Shown: positions 25,998 to 35,487 of the stretch, in pieces
How positions within the stretch are numbered: the first letter of the stretch is position 1
Layout: each line of letters opens with the position of its first letter
Assembly: GCA_964536015.1 (NCBI GenBank)
Contig: CAZHVS010000002.1
Span: 310,001 to 374,000, forward strand
DNA from: CAZHVS01 sp964536015
Lineage (GTDB): Bacteria; Bacteroidota; Ignavibacteria; Ignavibacteriales; Ignavibacteriaceae
Length of the DNA: 64,000 nt
Direction of reading: 5' to 3'
Program-made: the position numbers and the translations under genes
Notes under the pieces: model-generated
The model's database searches: none
What the model was told of the DNA's origin: nothing
Seen by the model: the letters and a program-made list of their open reading frames with translations, nothing else

Positions 25998-27878
25998 ATG
26001 AAAAAGTTTATTCCTCTTCTTACTAAGTTTTTCATTCCACTTCTTCTTACCTTTATATTTACTGCTTGTAAAGTATCTAATGAACCCGAAGAAAAAAAGA
26101 ATGACCCAACTGCATCTAAAACTAAATCAAATCAAGCATATTCTTTAATGGAAAGTGAATTCTTCAAATGGGTAAATGGTTCTTATCATAAGCCTTCAGA
26201 CTTTGATAACCTTACCTTTACACAAGCGAACACTCTCTATAAAGATGCTCTTGCTTTAGATGCAAATAATAAGGATGCTCAATTTGGGGCTGCTATTACA
26301 GAAATGCTTGTTGCTTATTCAGATCCGGATATAAACAAAATAATTAAACAATTTGATTCTTCAATGAATAATAACAGTCTTGAAAAAGTTTTTGCAAATG
26401 GTTTAATTCCTTTCACTACATCACAAATGAATGCCCCTATTGGAGCCGCCGCCACAAATTTATTTGCTATCCATAATTTAGCTCTTACTGATCCACCCTT
26501 AATAAGTAAAGTTCAGGAGGTTATGAGAGATAAATTATTACCAAGAGTTACTTATGCTATTGATAGATTATCAATCCTTGAAAGTGATACAACTTTTTCA
26601 TTTACTATATCAGGAAAAATGCAAGGTGATCCAACTCTTCAGCCTTATAAATTATACTGTACTGAAGCCAGTCTTTCAAATGGATTGATGTATGGATTAA
26701 AGCTTATTATTGAGGAGTTTTTAATTTATCAATTTCCTTTACAAGACTATCAACAAGCTACACTTATTAATGCTTTATCGCAAAACAATACTACATTTTT
26801 TGTTCTTGCAACAGATGGAATGACACGAGCTACTAATGCAAAAAATGCACTAACAAGTATGATTAATAAAATACAAAATGGCATTCATTATCTAGAATCA
26901 TTCAGCGGAAATAAAAATGATGCAGTTCTTAAAATAGGAAGTGGAGGCATAAAACAAAATGACCTTGACACTGTAAAGACATACTTAAATAAAACTCTTA
27001 ATGCTTTAAATCAAGATGTTACAGTTGAATTAAAAGATGCAGATACAGAGGGAAACGATTACACAATTAAAGTTAATCTTGGCAATTTTTTTAATAATCT
27101 TCCAACAAATCCAAAGCAAGCTTTTTTGCCGACATACACTGTTGTGGCTTCAGGTAGTAATGACATTCATATAAAATTCAGTGCTCAAACCTATTCACAA
27201 TTTACTTTTCCTGATCCTACATTTGGCGGAGTATTTCCTGGAATGACTAATGAAACCATGAAAAGATTGATGTATATTGATCATGAATTTGCTTTCTTAT
27301 TAGAGGGAAGGGCTTATTATGCAAGTTGGTCATCTTTTAGTGGAAATGAAGGAGTAAGTAATGCAACGATTAAAATAGTCACACAAAATAATAATTACAC
27401 GTGCATTACAAAATCAGATGGAGAATATAGACTATATGTCAGAAGTGCAACAACAACCCCCGAGAGAATACTTAAGTATTATATTAATTATGGAGATGGT
27501 GATGTTGAATTAGTTGTTGCAGATACTAATATGTATATAGATGTTTTGAATAAAACTCATCTCCATTATGAGATAGAAATACCATATAAACCAACTTCAT
27601 TAACAGGAAAATATTATAATAATCCATATAGAGTGGAATTAAATTGGCTTGTCAATGGATTTAATGGAGGAAGGGGTTATTATGCTATTGAAAGAAAGGA
27701 AGGTTCTGGTACTTTTACTGAACTTGCTATTGTGAATTATTATAATTTTAACGATTATAGTGTTTCACCCGGCATTACTTATCAGTACAGAATAAGGTCT
27801 AATTCCAAATATTATTCAAACTATAAACTTCAATTAAAGAACGAGCTATATTCTAACATAATTATTCCAACGCCATAA
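25998..27878 (+). CDS. Unknown lipoprotein, 626 residues, with a carboxypeptidase-regulatory-like segment
   Basis: A type II signal peptide ends in a lipobox FTAC (Cys24), so the protein is predicted to be lipid-anchored. Residues about 60-110 look like a tetratricopeptide-type helical pair (ANTLYKDALALDANNKDAQFGAAI). The middle third is unrecognised. Residues about 445-500 (VSNATIKIV..SDGEYRLYVRS) resemble a carboxypeptidase-regulatory beta sandwich, and the last 100 residues resemble a fibronectin type III fold. No catalytic motif was seen. The following gene starts seven bases downstream, so the two form a likely lipoprotein/outer-membrane pair. Confidence 0.75.
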   Translation: MKKFIPLLTKFFIPLLLTFIFTACKVSNEPEEKKNDPTASKTKSNQAYSLMESEFFKWVNGSYHKPSDFDNLTFTQANTLYKDALALDANNKDAQFGAAITEMLVAYSDPDINKIIKQFDSSMNNNSLEKVFANGLIPFTTSQMNAPIGAAATNLFAIHNLALTDPPLISKVQEVMRDKLLPRVTYAIDRLSILESDTTFSFTISGKMQGDPTLQPYKLYCTEASLSNGLMYGLKLIIEEFLIYQFPLQDYQQATLINALSQNNTTFFVLATDGMTRATNAKNALTSMINKIQNGIHYLESFSGNKNDAVLKIGSGGIKQNDLDTVKTYLNKTLNALNQDVTVELKDADTEGNDYTIKVNLGNFFNNLPTNPKQAFLPTYTVVASGSNDIHIKFSAQTYSQFTFPDPTFGGVFPGMTNETMKRLMYIDHEFAFLLEGRAYYASWSSFSGNEGVSNATIKIVTQNNNYTCITKSDGEYRLYVRSATTTPERILKYYINYGDGDVELVVADTNMYIDVLNKTHLHYEIEIPYKPTSLTGKYYNNPYRVELNWLVNGFNGGRGYYAIERKEGSGTFTELAIVNYYNFNDYSVSPGITYQYRIRSNSKYYSNYKLQLKNELYSNIIIPTP

Positions 27879-27884
27879 TATTCT

Positions 27885-29246
27885 TTGTTTAAGAAATTAA
27901 TATTTCTAATTCTTTGTGCTGTGCAGTATTTAACTGCACAGCCCTTTTTTTTAAATCGATTTGAAAGTAAAGAAGATTTTTTTTCAAGTTACTCTCAAGC
28001 AATTATTTATAAAGAAAATTCAAATAGTGGATCAATTAGTACAGGATTCATAAAAAAGAATATTTTTAAAAAATTTGAAATTCAAAAGCATTCTTTTTCA
28101 ATCGATGTTTCAAACTTTAAAAGTTGGTTGGACAACTATAATTCAAGTTCGAAAATCAACTTAAGCTTAGCAAATAACTTTAATAAATATAAAATTGGGT
28201 ATTCATTCTCCGATGACATTTTACAAATAAATTCAACTTTTTCAGCGATAAGAATTAATCAAAAAAATTATTTCAATTATTTTTTTGAAACTAATTTAAT
28301 TTTTAAAATACCGATACTCAAAAAAATTACATTTGGAATCAAAAAATCGATTACTCCAATAAATATTGATGCAAATTATTATGATGCATCATTACATATT
28401 GAACATCCATTCACATTAAGAGAAAACTGGGCTGAAATTAGTTTATCAATTACGAATAAAAGTCAAATTTCATTTAAGCACAATTTTAATCTGCCATTTA
28501 AATATTCTTCTAAAGAAGAATTTTCACTTGAAGATTTAACTAAATTTCGGAATTGGGAAGTGTCTTCTGAATATGAAGATAAATTTTTTCATGTTTATGC
28601 AAATTATTTATATATGGATGCAAATAGCGAGCTAAATATGTATCAGAATCAACTTTCATTCAGTGATATAAAGATCCCTGGAATTTATTTGAATTATTTA
28701 CAATTGAAATCAAAATACGGACAAGAGGAGAATAGTATATTAGATTTCAATTTTTATTTCATAAAACTTAAAACTAAAGCTGTTGGTAATCTTCAATCCT
28801 GGCCTTTTACTACATTTGTTCAATCTATTATAATGAACAGAATAAATTTCAGATTGAATAGTGATGTAACTGCCTTTCAATTTGAAGTCGGTAAAATGTT
28901 CAAATATGAATCGATTAATGTTCAGCCATCAATTTCCTATATCGATATTCAACCAGAATTCGAACTTGAAAGTTGGCAGCCTGCTTTTTTAGTACTTGGA
29001 GTGAGAGATTACTCTTATAATTCGCTGAGTTTAACAAGAGCTGGTTTGTTAAGCTTTTCTTTTAATTGTTCAGTTAAAAAAGATAAATTTAGTCTGGTTT
29101 TTTTTATTGAACAGGTTTTTCCTGTTTTTATTAAAAGAAAAGAAATCATTTCACCTCCTTCAACCATACCGGGAGAACCTACCGGGATAAAGAGCAAATC
29201 AGATGGAGGAAGGTGGTTCACTATTAACTTGTCTTATGAAATATGA
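27885..29246 (+). CDS. Unknown exported protein, probable outer-membrane barrel
   Basis: A 453-residue protein with a signal peptide (MFKKLIFLILCAVQYLTAQ). The start is TTG, seven bases after the preceding stop; no ATG lies before the signal peptide. The mature part alternates short amphipathic strands rich in Phe, Tyr, Ser and Asn and ends in WFTINLSYEI, which fits a beta barrel with a terminal aromatic strand. It is not a family I can name. Partnering with the upstream lipoprotein is inferred from spacing only. Confidence 0.65.
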   Translation: MFKKLIFLILCAVQYLTAQPFFLNRFESKEDFFSSYSQAIIYKENSNSGSISTGFIKKNIFKKFEIQKHSFSIDVSNFKSWLDNYNSSSKINLSLANNFNKYKIGYSFSDDILQINSTFSAIRINQKNYFNYFFETNLIFKIPILKKITFGIKKSITPINIDANYYDASLHIEHPFTLRENWAEISLSITNKSQISFKHNFNLPFKYSSKEEFSLEDLTKFRNWEVSSEYEDKFFHVYANYLYMDANSELNMYQNQLSFSDIKIPGIYLNYLQLKSKYGQEENSILDFNFYFIKLKTKAVGNLQSWPFTTFVQSIIMNRINFRLNSDVTAFQFEVGKMFKYESINVQPSISYIDIQPEFELESWQPAFLVLGVRDYSYNSLSLTRAGLLSFSFNCSVKKDKFSLVFFIEQVFPVFIKRKEIISPPSTIPGEPTGIKSKSDGGRWFTINLSYEI

Positions 29247-29374
29247 TTAAATTATACTAAACAATATAGCCTGAATACTATCATTTATCCTTGTTTTTCA
29301 ATACTTCGTTAACTAAACTTAATTTTGAAAAATTTAATAATTATAAATCCTATAATAATGTTGGAGAAAATTAT

Positions 29375-31360
29375 ATGGCTTTACGTTTTTCTGTAATTAT
29401 AGCAATAGTAATTTCGATCATATTTATTTCTTGTTCACCTAAACATTCAGAAATAGTACTAGTAAAATATGGTGATTCAAAAATTACAATGGGCGAATTT
29501 GAAAAAGCATATTCAAAGAATGTTGGTGGAGTTGAGAATGCTTTAGACGATAGCCTTTATATGTATAAGACTTTTGTTAACTTATATACAAATTTTAAAA
29601 TGAAGCTACTTGATGCAAAAAACAGAGGTTATGATTCCGATTCCGACCTGCAAAATGAATTATTAGATTATAAGAAAAAGGTAGGTGTAAGTTATTTGTT
29701 GGAAAAAGAACTTGTTGAACCTGCGATTCGCAAACTTTATGATCAGCGTAAATATGAATTAAGAGTCAGCCATTTAATGATCAGACCTGATTCAACAGGT
29801 GAGGAAGCTGCCAGATTAAAAGCTGAAAATTTATTGAACAGAATTAAAAATGGAGAAAGTTTTGAAAAATTAGTTGAAGAGTATTCTCAGGATAATTTTT
29901 CAAAGACATCAGGTGGAGATATTTACTGGATTACTTCCGGAATGATCGTTCCAGAATTTGAAGATGCGTGTTATGAAACTCCGGTTGGACAGGTTTATCC
30001 AAAAGTTGTTCAAACCCGTTTTGGATTTCATCTTATTAAAGTAACTGCTAAACAGGAAAGAGTGCCGCAAATTAGGGCAAGTCATATAATGATTGATTTT
30101 TATGACGGTGCAGGGAATATTGATTCCGTCACTGCAAAAAGTACAGCTGATACTGTAAAAATGCTCTTAGCTCAAGGAGAAAACTGGGATTCAGTTTGCG
30201 CAAAATATTCTGAAGATACAGGAAGTAAATTGAATGGTGGTGATCTTGGTTTCTTCCAGAGAAGAATGATGGTTAAAGAATTTGATGAAGCTGCATTCAA
30301 GTTAAAAGTAGGACAGACTTCTGATATAGTTAAAACTTCTTACGGTTATCATATAATAAGATTAACCGACGCTAAACTTTACCCTTCCATTGATGAGGAA
30401 AGAGAAGAGTTAAAAAGAATTTATAAACAAACACGATATAGTATTGATTACGAAGATCTCGTTCAGAAAATCAAGACCAAGCATGGTTTTACAGTAAATC
30501 AATCGGTTATTGATAAAATATCTGAAACACAAGATACAGTATTTGTAAATTCTGCTTACTGGGAAAGTAATTTGAAAAAAGTATTTGGAGATTCAATAAT
30601 CTTTTCTTTCACTGAAGCTAAAATTCCTGTTGATTCATTCTTTGCAAAGATGCTTGAAAATTACGAATTCAGTAACAGACAAGTCAATAGAGAGACAATT
30701 TACGAAGGTTTGAAAAAAGTCTCAGGTGATCTCGCTCTAGATTATGAAGCGCTTGTTCTTGATAAATATTTTGATGAATTCGCTTCATTAATGGAAGACT
30801 ATCGTGATGGAATTTATATCTTCAAATTACAAGATGAGCAGGTATGGAGCAAGATTGAGCTCGATAGTTCACGATTATATAATTACTGGAATGCACATAA
30901 AGATAAATATAGATGGAATGATCGGATTGAAATTGCAGAAATTTACTCAGCAAGCGATTCTTTAATAAAAGTCTATCACAATATGTTGAAATCAGGAGTT
31001 GAATTTGATTCAGTTGCTGCAAAATATACTGAGAGACCCGGCTTCAAAGAAAAGAATGGTAGATTTTCATTATCAGATGTTAATTCTTTTGAATTAAATA
31101 TGGAAGCAAATAAATATCAGGTCGGACAATATTCGTCTCCATTTCCTTTCTCAACGGGTGGATATTCTATTGTAAAAGTTCTGGCAAAAGATCCTGCAAG
31201 AATAAAAACTTTTGAGGAAGCCAAAGCTGAAGTATCTGGTGCTTTTCAGGAAGAAGAGAGCAAACGTCTTGAAAATGAATACATTGAATACTTGAATGCA
31301 AAGTACAAGCCTCAATATAATTATGATGATTTGAGCAAAGCATTTAAGAGTGCAGAATAA
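29375..31360 (+). CDS. Periplasmic parvulin-type PPIase lipoprotein with two to three rotamase domains
   Basis: The ORF opens at 29291, but the ATG at 29375 has GGAG upstream and starts a lipoprotein signal (IIFISC, Cys20). The protein has a SurA/PrsA-like N-terminal segment and two clear parvulin domains: the first opens LRVSHLMIRP and has SGGDIYW and FGFHLIKV; the second opens IRASHIMIDF and has GGDLGFF and YGYHIIRL. A third, weaker copy near residue 530 has ENGRFSL and STGGYSIVKV. It likely helps outer-membrane or secreted proteins fold. It is the first of three PPIase-type genes in tandem. Confidence 0.88.
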   Translation: MALRFSVIIAIVISIIFISCSPKHSEIVLVKYGDSKITMGEFEKAYSKNVGGVENALDDSLYMYKTFVNLYTNFKMKLLDAKNRGYDSDSDLQNELLDYKKKVGVSYLLEKELVEPAIRKLYDQRKYELRVSHLMIRPDSTGEEAARLKAENLLNRIKNGESFEKLVEEYSQDNFSKTSGGDIYWITSGMIVPEFEDACYETPVGQVYPKVVQTRFGFHLIKVTAKQERVPQIRASHIMIDFYDGAGNIDSVTAKSTADTVKMLLAQGENWDSVCAKYSEDTGSKLNGGDLGFFQRRMMVKEFDEAAFKLKVGQTSDIVKTSYGYHIIRLTDAKLYPSIDEEREELKRIYKQTRYSIDYEDLVQKIKTKHGFTVNQSVIDKISETQDTVFVNSAYWESNLKKVFGDSIIFSFTEAKIPVDSFFAKMLENYEFSNRQVNRETIYEGLKKVSGDLALDYEALVLDKYFDEFASLMEDYRDGIYIFKLQDEQVWSKIELDSSRLYNYWNAHKDKYRWNDRIEIAEIYSASDSLIKVYHNMLKSGVEFDSVAAKYTERPGFKEKNGRFSLSDVNSFELNMEANKYQVGQYSSPFPFSTGGYSIVKVLAKDPARIKTFEEAKAEVSGAFQEEESKRLENEYIEYLNAKYKPQYNYDDLSKAFKSAE

Positions 31361-32150
31361 AATAATTAATATTTCTTTACTTGCTTTTTTTCTTCTTATT
31401 GGCTGTAATAATCAAGAAGAAAAAAAAGAATTCATAGCAAGAGTTAATAATTCATATCTTTATAAAGATGATTTAACAGCTGCAGTATTGAAAGATACTG
31501 CAGCTAAATCTGAATTCATCAGAAACTGGATTACTACAGAAGTTCTTTACAAAGAGGGAATTGAAAACGATCTTAATTCTGATGAAGAGTTTAAAAATTT
31601 GATTGAAAAAACAAAAAAAGAATTAATTAAAACTCTCTGGATTAAAAAATATCTTACTAAGGAAAAAGTAAATTACTCAACTATTGATCTTGAAAATTTT
31701 TATAAAGAACACAAAGAATCTTTTAAGTTGCCGGGTGATGCTTTTCTGATTAATAGAGCAACATTTAATGATGAAAATAAAATTATTAAATTTAGAAATA
31801 CAGTAATAGAAAGTAACTGGAATCTTGCTTCTAAATCTTTTAGTAAAGATTTTTCTGTTTTAGAGATTAAGAGCAACGAAATCATTTTTTCTTATAAAAT
31901 TTATAATGCTTCGTTAAACAGAATTTTTTATGATATGATAGATGGTGAAGTAAGCATCATTATCCCGATAGATGAAAACAGGTTTTCTGTTTATCAATTG
32001 GTGCATAGGTACCATAAAGATGATATTCCTGATTTTTCAGCAATTCGCGATGATGTTGAAAAACGCTTTGTAGACTTTAAGAAAAAAGAATTATTGGATA
32101 ATCATATCAAAGAACTTTTTTCAAAAAATGATATTGAAATAATGAAATAG
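31350..32150 (+). CDS. SurA-like lipoprotein lacking a recognisable parvulin active site
   Basis: A 266-residue lipoprotein (lipobox LIGC, Cys19) with a chaperone-like helical region (FIARVNNSYLYKDDLTAAV, FIRNWITTEVLYKEGI) typical of SurA N-domains. A parvulin-sized C-terminal domain follows without the GG-x-LG and GxH motifs present in its neighbours. It is probably a chaperone without isomerase activity. Its ATG overlaps the preceding stop by 11 bases, and the SurA-like gene follows after six bases, so the three are one operon. Confidence 0.75.
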   Translation: MQNKIINISLLAFFLLIGCNNQEEKKEFIARVNNSYLYKDDLTAAVLKDTAAKSEFIRNWITTEVLYKEGIENDLNSDEEFKNLIEKTKKELIKTLWIKKYLTKEKVNYSTIDLENFYKEHKESFKLPGDAFLINRATFNDENKIIKFRNTVIESNWNLASKSFSKDFSVLEIKSNEIIFSYKIYNASLNRIFYDMIDGEVSIIIPIDENRFSVYQLVHRYHKDDIPDFSAIRDDVEKRFVDFKKKELLDNHIKELFSKNDIEIMK

Positions 32151-32156
32151 GAAAAC

Positions 32157-33428
32157 ATGAAGAAACTGATTTTATTTTTCTTTTTTTTACTTATTGGCGT
32201 TGGTTATAGTCAACAAGTAATTGATAAAATTATTGCAATTGTTGATAATGAAATTATTATGAAAAGTGAGCTTGATTTCCAGGTTCAACTTTATGCAAAT
32301 CAGAAAAAATTAAACCCTGAAGACCCATCAATACGTTCTCAGGTACTCAACGCTTTAATCGAAGAAAAATTACTTTATGCACAGGCAGGAATTGATTCGA
32401 TTGATATTTCGGAAGATGAAGTATCCAGACAAATTGAATACCAGATTAATATGTTCATTCAGAATTATGGTTCAAAAGAAAAAGTTGAACAGGTTTATGG
32501 AATGAGTCTGGAAAAGATTAAACGTGAATTAAGAGATGATGTTAGAAAAAATTTAATGGTTCAGCGTTTACAGGATAAGAAATTTGGTGTGATAGAATCT
32601 TCACGCAGGGAAGTTGAAGAGTTTTTCGAAAAATATAAAGATAGTCTTGGTGTTATTCCGGAAAAAGTAAAAATATCGCATATTTTTATGAATCCACAAT
32701 TAAGTTCAAGATTGAAAAATAAATTCAGAAGCATAGCACAGGAAATACTTGATTCAATTAGAGCAGGAGCTGACTTTTCTACCCTTGCTAGAAAATATTC
32801 TGAAGACCCAGGAAGTGCTTCACAAGGTGGAGACCTTGGATTTGTTAAAAAAGGTATTTTCTATCCTGAATTTGAGTCTGCTGCATTTGCGTTGCAGGTT
32901 AATGAAATTTCTGATATTGTTGAATCACCAGTTGGTTTCCATATTATTCAATTGCTTGAACGTCGTGGTGAATCTATTCACACTAGACATATTCTTATTA
33001 AAATAAAAACTGATGATGAAGCGGATTTGAAGACGATTGAATTTCTTACTGATTTAAGGGATAGTATTAATAGGAAATACGGAAGCTTTAGCGAATACGC
33101 AAAAAAGTACAGCGATGATAAAGAATCTGCTGTGTTTGGTGGAGTTTTAGGTTCATATTATCTTAGTCAACTCGATAAAAATCTTCTTGATGCAGTTGGC
33201 AAATTAAAAGAAGGTGAAATCAGTTTTCCAAAGCGTGTTAATTACAGCGGTGATAGTTACGGCTATCATATCGTCTGGCTTGAAAAAAGAATACCCCAGC
33301 ATAAACCAAATCTTGAAATTGATTATGATGAATTAAAAAAATTTTCAGAAGAATATAAACGACAGAAACTTTATTCTGAATGGATTGAACAATTAAAAAC
33401 AAAAATATTCTGGGAAATTAAATTATAA
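32157..33428 (+). CDS. surA: SurA-like peptidyl-prolyl isomerase and chaperone
   Basis: A 423-residue protein with a cleavable signal peptide (VGYSQQ) and the SurA order. The N-domain opens with IDKIIAIVDNEIIMKSELD, the chaperone core has VLNALIEEKLLYAQA, and two parvulin domains follow (KVKISHIFM...GGDLGFVKKG...VGFHIIQL and IHTRHILIKI...FGGVLGSYY...YGYHIVWL). SurA escorts unfolded outer-membrane proteins to the Bam machinery in the periplasm. AATAGGAAAAC before the ATG gives a ribosome site. It is the third gene of the PPIase operon and is close to the MoxR gene. Confidence 0.9.
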   Translation: MKKLILFFFFLLIGVGYSQQVIDKIIAIVDNEIIMKSELDFQVQLYANQKKLNPEDPSIRSQVLNALIEEKLLYAQAGIDSIDISEDEVSRQIEYQINMFIQNYGSKEKVEQVYGMSLEKIKRELRDDVRKNLMVQRLQDKKFGVIESSRREVEEFFEKYKDSLGVIPEKVKISHIFMNPQLSSRLKNKFRSIAQEILDSIRAGADFSTLARKYSEDPGSASQGGDLGFVKKGIFYPEFESAAFALQVNEISDIVESPVGFHIIQLLERRGESIHTRHILIKIKTDDEADLKTIEFLTDLRDSINRKYGSFSEYAKKYSDDKESAVFGGVLGSYYLSQLDKNLLDAVGKLKEGEISFPKRVNYSGDSYGYHIVWLEKRIPQHKPNLEIDYDELKKFSEEYKRQKLYSEWIEQLKTKIFWEIKL

Positions 33429-33459
33429 TTATCACTTTGATTTGAATACAATTGAAAAT

Positions 33460-34434
33460 ATGGATGATGTAAAGTTAGTTGAAGAGTTAGGTGCTTCAAT
33501 AAAAAAAATTAAGGAAGAAATAGCCAAGGTTATTATTGGACAGGATGAGATAATAAATCAACTATTAATTGCTTTATTATCAAAAGGTCACTGTCTTCTT
33601 GTTGGAGTTCCAGGTCTTGCAAAAACATTATTGATAAAAACAATTTCGAACGTACTTGACTTAAAATTTAGTAGGATACAATTCACTCCAGATTTAATGC
33701 CAAGTGATATAACTGGTACAGAAATTATAGAAGAAGACCCTATTACGAAAAGAAGAGAATTCAAATTCATCACAGGTCCTGTTTTTGCAAATGTAATTCT
33801 TGCGGATGAAATAAACCGAACACCTCCCAAAACACAAGCTGCTCTGCTTGAATCGATGCAGGAACATAGAGTAACAGTAGCCGGTAAGTCATATCAACTT
33901 GATGAACCATTTTTTGTTCTTGCTACTCAAAACCCTATTGAACAGGAAGGGACATATCCTTTGCCAGAAGCTCAACTTGATAGGTTTATGTTCAGTTTAT
34001 GGCTTGGTTATCCTTCGTTAATTGAAGAGAAAAGTATTGTAAAAAATACTACAAGTAGTTACGAACCGGTTTTAGAAAAAATTGTCTCTGCAAAAAAAAT
34101 AAATGATTATCAGGAACTTGTTAGAAAAGTACCGGTAGCTGATAATGTTATAGATTATGCAGTAAAGTTTGTAAATAAAACCAGACCACTCAACAGTGAT
34201 TCACCTGATTTTGTTAAGAACTGGATTAGATGGGGAGCCGGACCACGAGCATCACAATATTTAATTCTTGCCGCAAAAGCCAAAGCAATTATAGAAGGAA
34301 GATTTACACCTAATATTGATGATGTTAAAACATCCTTTATTCCTGTCTTGCGTCATAGAATAATTACAAATTTTAGCGCTGAAGCTGAAGGAATTAATTC
34401 TTTGGAAATAATTAACAGACTTTCTCAGAATTAA
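33460..34434 (+). CDS. MoxR-family AAA+ ATPase
   Basis: MoxR ATPases act as chaperones in complex maturation. The protein shows Walker A GVPGLAKT, the family segment FTPDLMPSDITGTEI, Walker B VILADEINRTPPKTQAALLESMQE, sensor I LATQNP and EQEGTYPLPEAQLDRFM. The ATG at 33460 is used; an in-frame TTG at 33442 would add six residues. The usual partner genes (DUF58 and von Willebrand-type BatA proteins) are absent downstream, where a terminator and a tRNA follow. Confidence 0.92.
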   Translation: MDDVKLVEELGASIKKIKEEIAKVIIGQDEIINQLLIALLSKGHCLLVGVPGLAKTLLIKTISNVLDLKFSRIQFTPDLMPSDITGTEIIEEDPITKRREFKFITGPVFANVILADEINRTPPKTQAALLESMQEHRVTVAGKSYQLDEPFFVLATQNPIEQEGTYPLPEAQLDRFMFSLWLGYPSLIEEKSIVKNTTSSYEPVLEKIVSAKKINDYQELVRKVPVADNVIDYAVKFVNKTRPLNSDSPDFVKNWIRWGAGPRASQYLILAAKAKAIIEGRFTPNIDDVKTSFIPVLRHRIITNFSAEAEGINSLEIINRLSQN

Positions 34435-34462
34435 TTAATAATAATTTTAAAGATATAGAATT

Positions 34463-34497
34463 AAAAAAAGTTCGACATTATGTCGAACTTTTTTTTT
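34463..34497. terminator. Bidirectional terminator between moxR and tRNA-Arg(ACG)
   Basis: A stem of AAAAAAAGTTCGACA with TGTCGAACTTTTTTT closes a 3-base loop TTA, with T-runs on both strands. It serves the MoxR gene (+) and the tRNA gene (-), whose 3' end lies two bases away. Confidence 0.9.
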
Positions 34498-34498
34498 G

Positions 34499-34572
34499 TA
34501 CACCCGTAGGGAGTCGAACCCCAAACCTTCTGATCCGTAGTCAGATGCTCTATCCAATTGAGCTACGGGTGC
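34499..34572 (-). tRNA. tRNA-Arg (anticodon ACG)
   Basis: The 74-nt minus-strand gene folds as a full cloverleaf: acceptor GCACCCG with CGGGTGT (G-U at the first pair), D-loop AGCTCAATTGGATAGAGC, anticodon stem TCTGA/TCAGA around the loop CTACGGA, and T-arm GTTCGACTC. A34 would become inosine by TadA, whose gene is in the window. CCA is not encoded. Confidence 0.95.
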
Positions 34573-34643
34573 TAATGCATTTTAAATTTTTAATTTTCTA
34601 ATGCAAATTTACGATTAATGATTAGTTTTTACAACTGTTTACA

Positions 34644-35453
34644 TTATAACAATGTTTCTGGATTTAGATTATGAGCTTCTATGTCTTTGAAATAATTTAC
34701 AGTTCCAACTTTCAACTCAACTGTAGCGGCGTCATCGCATACAATCAAACCTTTTGGATGAATTTGTAAAGCACTTACAGTCCACATATGGTTTACACCT
34801 TCTTCAACAACTTTTGCAAGTGCTCTTGCTTTTGTATGTCCATTAATTATTATCATTACTTCTTCTGAATCAAGAACCGTTTTTACTCCAACTGTTAAAG
34901 CTGTTTTTGGAACTTTATTCAAGTCATTATCAAAGAATCTTGAATTTGCAATAATTGTATCCATCGTTAGAGTTTTTACTCTTGTAAGCGATGAAAGTGA
35001 AGAGCCTGGTTCGTTGAAAGCGATATGTCCATCAGGTCCAATTCCACCAACAAAGAGTTTTATTCCGCCCGCTTTTTTAATTCTTTTTTCATAATCCATA
35101 CATTCTTTTTCAAGATTTTTTGCATTACCATCTAATATGTTGACATTATGTTTAGGAATATCAATATGTTTGAAAAAATTATTCCACATAAATGAATGAT
35201 AACTTTCAGGATGGTTCTCTGGTAAACCAACATATTCATCCATATTAAAGGTTGTAACGTATTTAAAAGACACAATCCCTCTTTTATTAAGCTGAATTAA
35301 TTCTCTATACATACCCAAAGGTGAAGAACCGGTCGGTAAACCAAGAATGAAATTGTTTTTTGCAGTTGGTTTATATGCTTTAATCCTGTTTGCAACAAAG
35401 TTTGCTGCCCATTTAGAGACTAAATCATAGTTCGGTTGAATAATAAGACGCAT
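34644..35453 (-). CDS. nagB: Glucosamine-6-phosphate deaminase
   Basis: NagB turns glucosamine 6-phosphate into fructose 6-phosphate and ammonia. The 269-residue protein contains LGLPTGSSPLGMYRELI, the catalytic NMDEYVGL, HPESYHSFM, VGGIGPDGHIAFNEPGSS and INGHTKARAL, all in the standard order. AAAAGGAGCAAAT precedes the ATG. It lies 34 bases downstream of the GlmU-like gene on the same strand, so the two probably balance amino-sugar synthesis and breakdown. Confidence 0.96.
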   Translation of the reverse strand: MRLIIQPNYDLVSKWAANFVANRIKAYKPTAKNNFILGLPTGSSPLGMYRELIQLNKRGIVSFKYVTTFNMDEYVGLPENHPESYHSFMWNNFFKHIDIPKHNVNILDGNAKNLEKECMDYEKRIKKAGGIKLFVGGIGPDGHIAFNEPGSSLSSLTRVKTLTMDTIIANSRFFDNDLNKVPKTALTVGVKTVLDSEEVMIIINGHTKARALAKVVEEGVNHMWTVSALQIHPKGLIVCDDAATVELKVGTVNYFKDIEAHNLNPETLL

Positions 35454-35487
35454 ATTTGCTCCTTTTAAATTTAGTTTAATGAATTAA

